Shown: positions 49,141 through 63,040 of the stretch, in pieces | Numbering within the stretch: position 1 is the first letter of the stretch | How the letters are laid out: every line of letters starts with the position of its first letter | From: Micropterus salmoides | Taxonomy: Eukaryota > Chordata > Actinopteri > Centrarchiformes > Centrarchidae | Assembly: GCF_014851395.1 (NCBI RefSeq) | Contig: NW_024044681.1 | Location: 4,244,140-4,308,139 of the forward strand | Length of the DNA stretch: 64,000 bases | Direction of reading: 5' to 3' | The notes under the pieces: generated by a model | The model's database searches: none | Told to the model about the DNA's origin: nothing | Seen by the model: only the letters and a program-made list of their open reading frames with translations | Translations under genes and position numbers: made by a program

Positions 49141-50360
49141 TTATTTGTATCTACATGGTTTGCACTGTAGAGGAAGGGTGGATCTGTAATCTGGAAACTG
49201 TCAGATAAAGAAGTACAAGATGCATCGCAGTAGAAGTATATAGTTAAATACTTAATTCCAGTCCACCGCTGTTAAAAGTCACGTTGTCTCTGAATAATAA
49301 TAATTCTGATCTGTTTGTTGATCATGAGAAACCTGACTTCCTGTTACCATCCTCGCGGAGGATTTTCCTTGTGGAAACGCAGTCTGCCTCCTCCTCTCAC
49401 TGTTCCTGTGTCCAAACACCAGCACAGGTGAGGCAGCGGCACAAACACATCCACGCTAAAGGTAAATTGGTTGCCATGGAGACGGCAGGGACCCGGCCGG
49501 CCGATTGGCCCGAAGCTTGTTAAGTCTGATAAAAGATGAAATCAGACGTCTGTTTCTGCTGCTCCTCTTTCATCCTTAGAGGAAAACAGATAAGAGGAGG
49601 ATCACAGGAGGAAGACGAGCTCCATCATCATCATCTTCATCAGTTTCAAAGAAGACATTATTACATGTTGGAGGAAAAGGAGCGCCGTCACGCTGCTGGT
49701 CTTTTCACAGTTCAGTTCCTGTTCAGTGTTGTTCAACGCAGCCACAGTTCAGGACCATCGTGTCTTTATTTAGATCCCCCTCAGCCCGGGCTCCAGACTA
49801 ACTGCTCCACTGCAGGGCCACATGGCCTACAATATAACACAGCAGTGCATCATTCCCCTCAAACCGCAACCTCCTGACCCCCATCCTAGCTCTGAATCTA
49901 CATCTGTCCTCTGCAGAAGCTCGATCCACACCCTGAGGAGGAACTAGGAGAATCAGTGTATCCGTAAAATAATATAATGTTCCTTTAATAACATACTGTT
50001 TATTTAATATAATAATTCTATAATGTTACTTTATTGATTATAATTTCACGTACTAGTAGTCTATGTAGCTTCCCACTAGTATAATATTAATTCCAGTAGC
50101 AGCAATTTAATTTCTGTGGCTTGTTTTTTATTCATTAAACCAGAATAATGCTGCTCAGCTAGTCTCTAATGTGATGCTGATCAGAACTCGTCAACAATAA
50201 CTCATTAATAATCAGAGCCATTCAGAACAATCAGTTCAACGTCTGAAAGTTCGCTGCAGCACCTCAGACTTTTTTTAATGCCCCGCCCTGTCCAGGCTGT
50301 GATTGGTCGGTTAAAGAAAAGTGACACTGACGAGCTCAACGACCTTCTGCACAAAAGGCA
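49141..50360 (+). other. Second copy of 29107-30338
   Basis: Collinear unique intron DNA. No exon is recognised. Confidence 0.85.
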
Positions 50361-52409
50361 GCTACCGTTACTGAAGCTAACATTAGTGACGCTAATGTAA
50401 CTGAAGCTAACATTCCTGAAGCTACTGTTACTGAAGCTATCATTAGTGATGCTACCGTTACTGAAGCTAAGCTAACATTACTGAAGCTACTGTTACTGAA
50501 GCTAACGTGACTGAAGCTACCGTTACTGAAGCTAACATTAGTGACGCTAATGTTACTGAAGCTAACATTCCTGAAGCTACTGTTACTGAAGCTATCATTA
50601 GTGATGCTACCGTTACTGAAGCTAAGCTAACATTCCTGAACCTACTGTTACTGAAGCTATCATTAGTGATGCTACCGTTACTGAAGCTAAGCTAACATTC
50701 CTGAACCTACTGTTACTGAAGCTATCATTAGTGATGCTACCGTTACTGAAGCTAAGCTAACATTACTGAAGCTAACATTACTGAAGCTAGCGTTAGTGAA
50801 GCTACCGTTACTGAAGCTAACATTACTGAAGCTAACATTACTGAAGCTAGCGTTAGTGAAGCTAACATACTGAAGCTAGCGTTACTGAAGCTAACATTAG
50901 TGAAGCTAACATTACTGAAGCTACCGTTACTGAAGCTAACATTAGTGAAGCTAACATTACTGAAGCTAACATTACTGAAGCTAGCGTTAGTGAAGCTACC
51001 GTTACTGAAGCTAACGTTACTGAAGCTAACGTTACTGAAGCTAACATTACTGAAGCTAACGTTACTGAAGCTAACATTACTGAAGCTAACATTACTGAAG
51101 CTAACATTACTGAAGCTAGCGTTAGAGAAGCTACCGTTACAGAAGCTAACATTACTGAAGCTAGCGTTACTGAAGCTAACATTAGTGAAGCTAACATTAC
51201 TGAAGCTACCGTTACTGAAGCTAACATTGCTGAAGCTAACATTACTGAAGCTGACATTACTGAAGCTAACATTACTGAAGCTAACATTGCTGAAGCTAAC
51301 ATTACTGAAGCTAACGTTACTGAAGCTAACATTACTGAAGCTAACATTAGTGAAGCTAACATTACTGAAGCTACCGTTACTGAAGCTAACATTAGTGAAG
51401 CTAACATTACTGAAGCTAGCGTTAGTGATGCTAACATTAGTGAAGCTAACGTTACTAAAGCTACCGTTACTGAAGCTAACATTAGTGAAGCTAACATTAC
51501 TGAAGCTAGCGTTAGTGATGCTACCGTTACCGAAGCTAACATTAGTGAAGCTAACGTTACTGAAGCTAACGTTACTAAAGCTAACGTTAGAAGCTAACAT
51601 TACTGAAGCTAGCGTTAGTGATGCTACCGTTACTGAAGCTAACATTAGTGAAGCTAACGTTACTAAAGCTACCGTTACTGAAGCTAACATTACTGAAGCT
51701 AACGTTAGAAGCTAACATTACTGAAGCTAACGTTGCTGATGCTACCGTTACTGAAGCTAACATTACTGATGCTACCGTTACTGAAGCTAACATTAGTGAC
51801 GCTAATGTAACTGAAGCTAACATTCCTGAAGCTACTGTTACTGAAGCTATCATTAGTGATGCTACCGTTACTGAAGCTAAGCTAACATTACTGAAGCTAC
51901 TGTTACTGAAGCTAACGTGACTGAAGCTACCGTTACTGAAGCTAACATTAGTGACGCTAATGTTACTGAAGCTAACATTCCTGAAGCTAACATTACTGAA
52001 GCTAACATTACTGAAGCTAGCGTTAGTGAAGCTACCGTACAGAAGCTAACATTACTGAAGCTAGCGTTACTGAAGCTAACATTAGTGAAGCTAACATTAC
52101 TGAAGCTACCGTTACTGAAGCTAACGTTACTAAAGCTAACGTTAGAAGCTAACATTACTGAAGCTAGCGTTAGTGATGCTACCGTTACTGAAGCTAACAT
52201 TAGTGAAGCTAACGTTACTAAAGCTACCGTTACTGAAGCTAACATTACTGAAGCTAACGTTAGAAGCTAACATTACTGAAGCTAACGTTGCTGATGCTAC
52301 CGTTACTGAAGCTAACATTACTGATGCTACCGTTGCTGAAGCTAACATTACTGAAGCTAACGTTACTGAAGCTAACATTACTGATGCTACCGTTTCTGAA
52401 GCTACCGTC
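50361..52409 (+). repeat. 15-bp minisatellite, long version (second copy of 30339-31711)
   Basis: 2049 bp against 1373 bp in the first copy, a 676-bp difference equal to 45 units of 15 bp plus one base. Extra units sit around 51030-51165 and 51775-52350; the latter repeats blocks that also occur at the start of the array (GCTATCATTAGTGATGCTAC followed by GCTAAGCTAACATT). Such a difference is allelic-type VNTR variation, not base-calling error. Confidence 0.93.
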
Positions 52410-55400
52410 AAAGAGCTTCCATGAGAGGATGATGTGATAAAAGGACAGAGAGTCGTTCGATGAAACACATCAGGTGAGATATATTTCTGCATGGAACACA
52501 GCTAAGTTATCTAGCTAGTAGCAAGAAAGCAATGAACGTTAGCTAGCATTACCGCGCTAACATGTTGGTGGCATATATTGTGCAAGACAAGAGATTTCAC
52601 ACAGAACGACATGTAACTTTACTGATTTACGACAAACTGCAACTTTCTTGTCGGACAAAATTATCTTTTAAACTGACAAACATCATGTGTGTAATTCAGG
52701 GCAAACACCATACATATTATTTCCAAAATAAGGTCCCATGGGCCGGAAGCGGAAGCGAGTGACTCAAGCTCTCTATAGAGCTAAATGTCCAGCTAGCCAA
52801 CACAAACGTTACTTTTCTTCCACCTGTTGCCTTCTGTCTCACCACTTCAGCTGCTGATGCATCTCTCTCGCTTGTTCTTGCTCAAGCGGCTGCAGAGTGA
52901 CCCGCCCACCAGGATTTCTCCCAGTGGCCAGTCATACTGCGGTTTGAAGGATAAGCAGTGGGGAGGGGGTAGGTTGCCGTCTTTACTCAACCTTTGCGAG
53001 GGAAACAGTCACGCTGCAGTGCTGCTAATGATCAGCTAGCATGAATGAAACCACATGAAATTTTAACTCACACACTCTTCAAAAATGCTCTGGAGCCCTG
53101 GAGACCCAGCTTTGGGACGGTGGCAGCACCTGGACTTAACCTGATTCTGGTCTTAAAAGCAAGTCTGGCATCAGGCCAGTATGTAGCTGCAGTACCGGAG
53201 GCTGCAGTTTCAGGACCGCAATCCTAGGACCGGAACTGCATTTCTTGTTTACTTTGATGCTGTTGGCTAGCTACCTTACCACAGCCATCACCGAGTGTGT
53301 GCCTAAACTTAAGTTATTTATAACCCTACTGCTACTAGCATACATAACCTCCTTCGTGTTGCTGTGCATTACCACCACCCCTCCACTAGATGGTTCCAAA
53401 AGAACTATGGTCCTAGAACTGCAGTCCCAGGATTGCGGGGGTCCTGAAAACCGCAGCCTCCGGTACTGCAGCTACACAATATTGCATCAGGCACACTGAC
53501 CAGAAGTTGTAAAGTTTGTCCTGCAGGTGGCACCAAAGGAAATGTAGAAGGGCTCCCAAAAACATTAGGATTCAGACCACATTTAGTGCGTGCACACTTG
53601 CTTGGACCGTTAGGCGCAGGGTGTGCGCAGGCCAGCGGGGCACAGTACAATGCAACCGGGCCTAGTGTGATTCCGCCCTTAATATGCCTTAACACCGGCC
53701 CCCACGTTCATGCTTTAAACACATTTAACTGTGAAAATGTGAATATGACTTTCAGCACATGAAGCAAATTTAAAACAAAAAAGCTTCCAGATGACAGAAG
53801 TCTGTCGGCCGTGTTCAGACTGTAGGATCTTGGAATACTAAGATCCAAATCAAGTCAGAGTTAGTTTCTTTACTTCCACTTCAGCAGAAATCACTTCTGT
53901 CCGGCTGCAGCTGCCGACACGACAGAGACAAACCTGCAGATTTCTGCTTAACACACTAAATATGTAAAACCCAGGATGGAGTCAGAGGTTCAGTCTGAAG
54001 GGAAGAGCCCTTTAAAATGACTGGGATGCAGGAGGAGACCTTGGGGTCCTGGAGTGGACTCAAGGGCTTTCAAGTGTTTCCAGGAGTGTGAGCTGAAGTC
54101 TTAATGTACCTGAAACACGTAAAGAAATCTGCTGCTGTGGTGACGCTCGGTAAAATGTTTGTTCTGCAACAAGAACCAGCTGTTTTCTGTCATTTATTTC
54201 TGTACTGACAGTCATGTTGGTTTCTACTGTGCAAGTCATACGTATAATGCAGATTATTACAGTACATTGCAGTGTAATGCAGTATATTGCAGCGTATTGC
54301 AGTATATTACAGTGTATTGCAGTAATCCAGTGTAGTATAATATCGTAGTAAGCTCTGTGTTCAGTCTATAAAAGAAAAGAAAAGCTTCAGCAGCAGCTGC
54401 TCTTGTATTTTTAGGCTCATTCAGACTGTGGCGCCTCTTCAGATAAACATCGCACACACACACACAGAGGAGAAGCACGTCCTGCTGGCCGCTCAGTAAA
54501 CACTCTGCGGATGGAAACAGATTCGGAGCTACTCCACCTCCTCATCACATCATCTGTTGCTGCTCTCAGTGGAAATGAACAAATACAATCTTGTTTCTTG
54601 TTGAGATTTCAATTTGAGTGCAAAGGAAGGAACACGAGGAGCTGCAAACAGAATCAGAGCCACTGTAGGAAACATGTGGCGGCAGCAGGCCGCATGTTTC
54701 CCACAGACCTCCAGCCGGCGCTCTGAAGCTGCAGACGCTCCCGTCTGTGATGCTCTTCCTGACGGATGCACACGTTTCACTAAAGTGATCTTTGAAGGCA
54801 GAGCTCAGCTCAGCCACGTCGTGAACCTTCAGAGCGGTGTGATCTAAATCTGAACACAGATCAGTTTAATGCTCATATTTCACTCTGTGTTTTTATGTCT
54901 TCTTTAATTTGATAAAACCTTCAGTTGAGTTTCCCTCCATCTCGCCACCTGTCAGTGTGAACAGGTCGTTACATCACCCTGACGCCTGTGTGTGTGTGTG
55001 TGTGTGCTTTATATAATCCGTTTGTCCCTGAGGGTAATTACAGCAGCAGGTGTGGAGCTGAGAGAGAAACTCACCTTGTTTCTACAGAACAACAGGACAG
55101 AGCGGCGCACACACGCACACCTGGTATAAAACAACAGTAACTACCGACAGCTGGTACCTGCAAACACCTGCCGGCGCTTTCTGTCTCCTGTCGAGGAAAA
55201 TAAATCCAGTGGCACATTTAATGTTTCATCAACCCGTTAACAAACACACTCAGTTCCACGCTGACGCCGTTCCACAAGAGAACGTAAGGCGGTTCTGAAG
55301 GTCACCAGGGTCCTAGAGGTCTTGTGTTGACATGTAGGTGGTTCTGGTGGTCTTTAAGGATGTTCAGGTGGTCCTTAAGGAGGTAACAGTGTCAGCGAGA

Positions 55401-58400
55401 AGGCTTCTGTGGGTTCTGCAAGGTCTTTCTTTTACGTCCATTAGTCCAGTCTCTCCGGCCCCCTCCCCTCTACCAAAAGCAAAATGTGCTTTTAAAACAA
55501 AGATCTTTTGCTACGTTTGCTCCTCCCTTCCAGACTAAAACGCCAAAAACGAAGACCTAAAACGGAGAAGTTTGAAAACGCTGCCGGCCCTGTTTTGCGT
55601 TTTAAAACTCTGGAGAGCGTTTTAGTGAAGACGGGCAAAAACGGAGGACTTTGGACACGATGACGCAGACGCAGAGCAGAAACAGGATGCTGCCGACACA
55701 GTTATTGATTTCTGTTAAAGTACTCTGTACCGTGTAAATAACACAGCCTACACCTGTACTGTGCATGTCGCCGTATTTGTCCCTTTTCCGCCGCTTTTAA
55801 CTCCCGTGTTACAGTCAGTAACAGTCCCAGCTCGTTGTTGGTCCATGCACAATAATTCGTCTGGAGAACTTCATTCTTTGGCCAAATCTTCTGTAACTAC
55901 TGAACAGACCATCTGCTTCCTGTTTACACCTGCGTGCACGTGAACGGCCACTCGATGTGCGTTTTACGACGTTTTAATGCAGACGGAGATCAGCTCTGAT
56001 CCGCAGCTGAAACGCTGCTGTGGACGGAGATCGGATGTGGGCGGGGCCTAAGGAGGCTCTAGGGGTCTTTTGAGTGTGTTTGCAGTCGGTGGTTATAGGG
56101 GGTTCTAGTGGTCTCTGAGGAGGTTCTTTGTGTCCTGTAGGATGTTCTAGACATCTTCTGTGTGGTTCTCCTAGTCATTGAAAAGGTTTTAGTATATTTG
56201 TCAGTCAGCAGTCAGCGATAACAAAGTATATAAATTGAATAAGTGACGGAGCTGAAGAGTCCAGTGATGAAGGAAAAACACAGCGCAGAGTTTTCCTCTC
56301 CGTTCACCTCCAGGTTCCTGTTTTCTGTCATGTGGTTCAGAACAGAAACATCAGCGACTGACTTTCTCTGATGAACTCTGTGACTTGATTTCACACAGAA
56401 ACATTATCACGTTGGTCCAAACAGCTCTCAGAACAATAAGTGTCTGCTCGCCTCCGCTGTGGCTTTGCTTCTTTAATGTATATTAATGCAGTTCTGCTGT
56501 GAAGGGGGACAGAGATGAACGACGTGCTGCTGGTTTCTGGGGGTTTTGTATTGATCCCTCTCCTTCATGTGCTGCAGGAGGGGCATGGACTGTTTGTTTC
56601 TACGGCAACAAACAGGAGGGGGGTTCAATTCCTCCGCTGACTCAGTCTGTGCGTCTGTTCATTTAGCTGCAGAAATAAAGTTCCCCTGCAGGCCTCAGCT
56701 CATGTTTTATGCATTTCCATCAACTGAATCTCTTCAAGCTGCAGTAGGTAACTTCGAGCCAGGTAACGGGCCGATCCCCCTCCCTCTAGGCCTCCCTCCA
56801 AAGCCACTCCCAGCAGGCAGGTGGGCAGGCCGGAGGGTTTTATGAGGTCTGACCAGGTGCAGATGTGTCCAAGGGGAGCTCGTTCCACCGTTGTGGAGCC
56901 AGGACTGCAACCAGTGGTTGGTTAATCGTTCAGCCTGAGTCCTATGACCTGTGTGCAGTGTAGAATTAGTAGAGCCTGTGGTGTGAGCGACCCGGGTTCA
57001 ATCCCCCACTGTGACCCATCCACCCAATGTGTCCCTGAGCAAGACACTTAACCAGCAGCGTGCGACCTCTGACATGTACAGCAGCTGTAAGTGGCTTTGG
57101 AGTTCGGTCAACACACTCGTATCTGCTCAACACAGTGAAATAACACAAGTTTCACTTCCGAAAGCTCAAACAGCTGAGGTACAAATCCAGAACCTGTCAG
57201 AGCTCTTTGAGTTAAAAAGAGGAAGTAAACGTAACTACATGGGTCTGTAATGATGGAGCATTTCCTCTCCGTCTGCCAGAGCTGAAGTTTCAGCGTGTGC
57301 AGGATGAACGAAGCTGCACGTTAATCTGGCGTCCCCGCGAGTCTCTGCAGCGTTAAACACATTTCTTCTCAGGACCCTGCGGTGGATTAGGTGATGCTAT
57401 CAGCGAGGAAAATGTAGCGCTGACATTCACCTTGGAGAGAACATAATCACGGAGATAAAGACACAACGTGATCCGCAGTCCCCCCCTCCATCCTCACCTC
57501 CTCCGGCAGGACAGCGTGACCGCCAAACAGCGAGGCGGTGAATTACAGCTCTCTGGGGAAAGGACGAGGTGAGAATTGAAGGATTGAAGCGTTCCAGAGG
57601 AGACGAGAGAGTGAGGGAGCCGTTCTGATTGGACGACGTGGTCACGTGATGAAAGCAGAAGGATGAAGTGAATCTGGAGGATCGGGGCGCCCTGACCTCC
57701 GTCTGCCTTCTCGCCGTCCAGTCAAATCCTCGACCAATTGCTTTGAAGTATCAGAGATCAAAGCGGTCTCTCTCACAGGTGCAGGACTCACCTGTTCAAA
57801 GTTTGTATTTATTAGATAATCCATTAAATTTCGCTTTAATGTGTTATAATCCTTTCTCTTGTACTCTGTAAAATGCATAACGTCAATGAGATGTCCCCAC
57901 AAAAAGTATTTAAAAATGTAATAATTAATTCTGCACAGTGCAGGTTGTGATCATTCCTGAATATACTGACATCAAAACAACTCTCATCACCAAATTGTTG
58001 CTCTACTCTGAATCCGTCCTCGTGGAGGTCAGAGTTGGACGGCTGTGGGTGATTCTGGGTCCAGTGTGTCTCCAGGTTGGAGGCAGGATGAAGTTATTTG
58101 GGACGTTATTGTATTTTTATCGATTCTTTTGCTTTGTGTAATTTGTCTCCCACCGGCTGCTCCGAGACCTCTGGTGTGTCCCACTTTCTGAAGAGCCGGT
58201 CTACAAACTGGACTCGCTGATACTCTGCTGGCTTGTTGCTCGGCTGGTTTCTGTATGTTATTAGTGTTTCCAGACGTGACAGAAGCACGGAGCAGATCGC
58301 GGCTTCTTCAACACGTTAAACAGGACTCTATATTTAGGTTTGGTTTCCACGGCAATCACATCTGGATGTTTCATTCCTCATCTGCACGCGCTCATTATGT

Positions 58401-58784
58401 TTCCTCACTCAGCTGACCATTTTCAGGATTTCAGATCAATGTGAATGAAATAAAGAAGAAAACACTTAAAAACAAATTCAATATTAAAAAGACAAAACAA
58501 TCAAAAATATGCACACATTTAAATTGAGAAATGAACAAAGATGTTTCTTAATATACATGTGGCTTTAAATCTTTTACAAAGTAAATAAATAGAAAATGAA
58601 AAAAAATTTTTTAATTTATTTAACAATGATTAAATAAATAATTGTTCTACAAAAAACAAAAAATAAAGATTAAATTCGTATGAATTTTTAATTACTGGTG
58701 TATAAATAATTTATCTTTATGTCACGATCAATAAAATCCCTCCCTATTATCATGTAGTTTTTGTTTTATGCAATTTCAATAACA
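52410..58784 (+). other. Second copy of 31712-38066
   Basis: Contains the same inverted-repeat element (about 53080-53575), GT tract (54986-55007), transposon remnant (about 55535-56045) and truncated SINE (56943-57101). From about 57950 on, this copy is the more complete one: bases missing in the first copy (for example TGCTTGTTGCTCGG) are present here. Confidence 0.88.
56943..57101 (+). mobile_element. Truncated tRNA-derived SINE (second copy)
   Basis: Same insertion and same truncation point as 36243-36401, with one extra T in GACACTTAACC. Confidence 0.65.
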
Positions 58785-59944
58785 GGAGATGACAAAAGGA
58801 AAGAAGGAGACAAAGAAAGGAAAGGAGACAAAGAAAGGAAAGGAGATGATGAAAGAAAGGAAAGAAGGAGATGACGAAAGGAAAGAAGGAGACGACAAAA
58901 GGAAAGGAGACAAAGAAAGGAAAGGAGACGAGGAATGGAAAGGAGATGACGAAAGAAAGGAAAGAAGGAGATGACGAAAGGAAAGAAGGAGACGACAAAA
59001 GGAAAGGAGACAAAGAAAGGAAAGGAGATGACGAAAGAAAGCAAAGAAGGAGATGACGAAAGGAAAGAAGGAGACAAAGAAAGGAAAGGAGATGACGAAA
59101 GAAAGGAAAGAAGGAGATGACGAAAGGAAAGAAGGAGACAAAGAAAGGAAAGGAGATGATGAAAAGAAAGAAGGAGACAACAAAAGGAAAGGAGATGACG
59201 AAAGAAAGGAAAGAAGGAGATGACAAAAGGAAAGGAGACAAAGAAAGGAAAGGAGATGACGAAAGAAAGGAAAGAAGGAGGTGACAAAAGGAAAGGAGAC
59301 AAAGAAAGGAAAGGAGATGACGAAAGGAAATGACAAAAGAAAGGAAAGAAGTAGATGACAAAAGGAAAGGAGACAAAGAAAGGAAAGAAGTAGATGACAA
59401 AAGGAAAGGAGACAAAGAAAGGAAAGGAGATGACGACAGAAAGGAAAGATGGAGACAAAAAAAGGAAAGGAGACAAAGAAAGGAAAGGAGATGATGAAAG
59501 AAAAGGAGACAAAGAAAGGAAAGGAGATGACAGAAAGGAAAGAAGGAGACAAAGAAAGGAAAGGAGATGACGAAAGAAAGGAAAGAAGGAGAGACAAAGA
59601 AAGGAAAGGAGATGACGAAAGAAAGGAAAGAAGGAGACGACAAAAGTCAAAGGAGACAAAGAAAGGAAAGGAGATGATGAAAGAAAAGGAGACAAAGAAA
59701 GGAAAGGAGATGACGAAAGGAAAGAAATGGAGACAAAGAAAGGAAAGGAGATGATGAAAGAAAAGGAGACAAAGAAAGGAAAGGAGATGACGAAAGGAAA
59801 GAAATGGAGACAAAGAAAGGAAAGGAGATGATGAAAGAAAAGGAGACAAAGAAAGGAAAGGAGATGATGAAAGAAAAGGAGACAAAGAAAGGAAAGGAGA
59901 TGACGAAAGGAAAGAAATGGAGACAAAGAAAGGAAAGGAGACAA
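58785..59944 (+). repeat. Purine-rich minisatellite, second copy of 38067-39286
   Basis: Same AAAGGAAAGGAGATGACG units, with a somewhat different arrangement in the middle and about 60 bp less overall. Confidence 0.93.
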
Positions 59945-61555
59945 TGAACGGTTGCCTGTAACGGTTTGTGCTTCAGCTCTGGAGCGATGGTTTCACCTGT
60001 GGGGAAGACAAGGTGGGAAAAAGATGAAGCCGGGGTCAAAACGGTGAAAGGAGTCCGGCTACATGCTGACCAACAGCACCAGGCGGACAGAGAGTGGCTG
60101 CATCAGGTCCTCAGGCTGCATCCAGAAGGAAAGCACAGAACACAAAGATGAAACACAACAGTGAAACTATAAAAACATGGACAGATCAGCTGATCTGTGA
60201 ATGATTTCAGCACAGAGGAACACAGGAGTGTCTGACCTGATCCCTGGCTGTCATACTGGAAAAGCCCTGGAAAGGTCATGGAAAGGTCCTGGAAAAGCCC
60301 TGGAAAATGAAAAGAGTGGGAATCCTGATACAGGAAACATTTAACAAGCAGCAGCTGAGCAGATTAATCAATAACTCATGGATACATGGATTAGAATATT
60401 GATGATATTGATCGTCGTGGTTCAGAAGGTCATGTGACCTGATCAGGACGTCACATGTTATCAGTGTTTCCCCTCCTGAGGCTGGTAGATCAATGGATCA
60501 ACAACAGCAGACTCTGATGTGGCCTCCACAGGTATTGATCCTGCAGCTGCTGATCTGAACACATCTGTATTGATTAACCACTGAGGTGTCTGTCAGATTA
60601 ATGAGACTGCCGGCTGATCGGCTGACTGAAGATAATTCCTTTGAGGATGACAAGCGGAGAACTGATCGGGTTATTGATAGATTTATTAACAGTGTTTTAC
60701 ACGTTTCCCTTCCTGTTATTAATCAGTGTCTTATTAATTATTAATCAGTTACAGGTCGTTACACTTTCACCTCTCACTGCGTAATAATAATATCATAACA
60801 ACAGTTTCATTTCATTTCTGTACGTTTTAAGTCTCTTGGTTTAGCATAGCTTCGTAAAGAGATTCCTCCTGGTTCGTCTGAGGTTTAACGCTTCTCTCGG
60901 ACGTCGGGAGGCGTTCTCTAGTTTGAAACTTTTTAGCTGAAGGACTGAAAGCTTGAACACGGGAACATAAATAAATGATGTGCTTAAGAAAATAAAGTTT
61001 GGAAGTACTTTACTGAAGCTCTTCTGTTGCAGTTTTATCGAACTGTTCAGAGTGAATGTTTTTGAATCGATCACATGAGGTTTCAGCTCTGCAGAGAAAT
61101 AACCAGGCTTCTTTGATGGAAACTCGGCCAACAGCTGCTTTAAAAATACAACAAAAAGAGTTAAACACAAGAAAAAACTGCAACCATGAAAGCCCAAAAA
61201 TATGAAAGTGAAAAAGCTCAGCTGTCAGTAGTTTACTAATTATCACGGTCACAATCATTTCCTGTCCCACTGCTCTTTCAAATTAAAAGGAATATATCCT
61301 GTTTGCTTCAGTTACTGTCACCGCTCGAGAGCTCAGGGAGCTCTGTGACTCCACGCTGTGTTTCTTCTTCAGTGTTTGCTGAGACAAAGAAGAAGAAGAT
61401 CAGGTTGTTTCTCAGGTGTTTCAGTCTGACTGGAGGCAGAACCGGAGGAACAGCCGTTCAATATCGAAAAGCATCAGCCAGAGAAGAAGAAACTGAGGAA
61501 CCTTTACTGCTCTGTCACAGCGAGAAATGTGTTAATCCAAACATTTTGTGTGTTA
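59945..61555 (+). other. Second copy of 39287-40885
   Basis: Collinear unique intron DNA with the CTGGAAAAGCCCTGGAAAGG direct repeat at about 60257-60310. No gene is recognised. Confidence 0.85.
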
Positions 61556-62630
61556 TGCTAACTCAAGCTAAGTTAGGCTAAGTTTAATTTAAGTTAGAGC
61601 AAGTTTAAGTCGACTTAAGCTACATTTAACTCGAGATAGGCTAGATTCAAGTCAAGTTAGGCTACATTCAAGTCAAGTTAGGCTACGTTCAAGTCAAGTT
61701 AGGCTACATTTAACTCAAGATAGGATACGTTCAAGTCAAGTTAGGTTACGTTCAAGTCAAGTTAAGCTACGTTCAAGTCAGGATAGGCTAGATTCAAGTC
61801 AAGTTAGGCTACATTCAAGTCAAGTTAGGCTACGTTCAAGTCAAGTTAGGCTACATTTAACTCAAGATAGGATACGTTCAAGTCAAGTTAGGTTACGTTC
61901 AAGTCAAGTTAAGCTACGTTCAAGTCAGGATAGGCTAGATTCAAGTCAAGTTAGGCTACATTCAAGTCAAGTTAGGCTACGTTCAAGTCAAGTTAGGCTA
62001 CATTTAACTCAAGATAGGATACGTTCAAGTCAAGTTAGGTTACGTTCAAGTCAAGTTAAGCTACGTTCAAGTCAGGATAGGCTAGATTCAAGTCAAGTTA
62101 GGCTACATTCAAGTCAAGTTAGGCTACATTCAAGTCAAGTTAGGCTACGTTCAAGTCAAGTTAGGCTACATTTAACTCAAGATAGGATACGTTCAAGTCA
62201 AGTTAGGTTACGTTCAAGTCAAGTTAAGCTACGTTCAAGTCAAGTTAGGCTACGTTCAAGTCAAGTTAAGCTACGTTTAACTCAAGATAGGATACGTTCA
62301 AGTCAAGTTAAGCTACGTTTAACTCGAGATAGGCTACGTTCAAGTCAAGTTAGGCTACGTTTAACTCGAGATAGGCTACGTTTAACTCGAGTTAGGCTAC
62401 GTTCAAGTCAAGTTAGGCTACGTTTAACTCGAGATAGGCTACGTTTAACTCGAGTTAGGCTACGTTCAAGTCAAGTTAGGCTACGTTCAAGTCAAGTTAG
62501 GCTACATTTAACTCGAGATAGGCTACGTTTAAGTTAAGTTAGGCTACATTTAAGTCAAGTTAGGCTACATTTAAGTCAAGTCAGGATGTTTAACTCAAGT
62601 TAGGCTGTTTAAGTCGAGATAGTCAAGATG
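61556..62630 (+). repeat. 21-bp minisatellite with 147-bp period, second copy of 40886-42000
   Basis: GATAGGCTAG markers at 61635, 61782, 61929 and 62076 repeat the exact 147-bp spacing. Units here are more intact than in the first copy, so this version is the better reference for the array. Confidence 0.93.
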
Positions 62631-63040
62631 TTACATGCTCCAGCAGCTTAACTGCAGACGTTTGGTTCCAGGTGTGAAACTCTGCTAATCAGGCTGCTGT
62701 TACATATAAAGTCCTATAAAATGCTGCTGTTTCTTTTTCAGTCTGACTCTAACTCGCTCACTATCGTTGTCTTCTTCTACTTCTGCTTCTTCTTCTTGCG
62801 TTTCTGGTTTTGGTGGGTTCAGTCTCTGAGTGTCCAGGTTGGATTCAGTATCTCGGTCAGACAGACTCAGCAGGATGAACTTTTTGTGATGATAAAACAC
62901 ACACACACAAATAGCTCAGGATGAAGAGGGTCAGCGAGCTGCATCAGACTAAGATAAAAACCAAAACGAACAAAAAAAGAAAAGGGATTCTTCCTCTGTG
63001 GCTCCTCCTGAAGTGTCAGACTGAGGGCCTGGGGGTGGGG
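62631..63040 (+). other. Second copy of 42001-42402
   Basis: Matches the end of the left contig and runs on past the point (CTGGGGGTGGGG) where that contig breaks off at the gap. Confidence 0.88.

Noticed and set aside
23463..63040. Genuine recent tandem segmental duplication
   Set aside because: Possible but less likely: the breakpoints coincide with a 500-N placeholder gap and consensus errors rise towards it on both sides. Read depth would decide.
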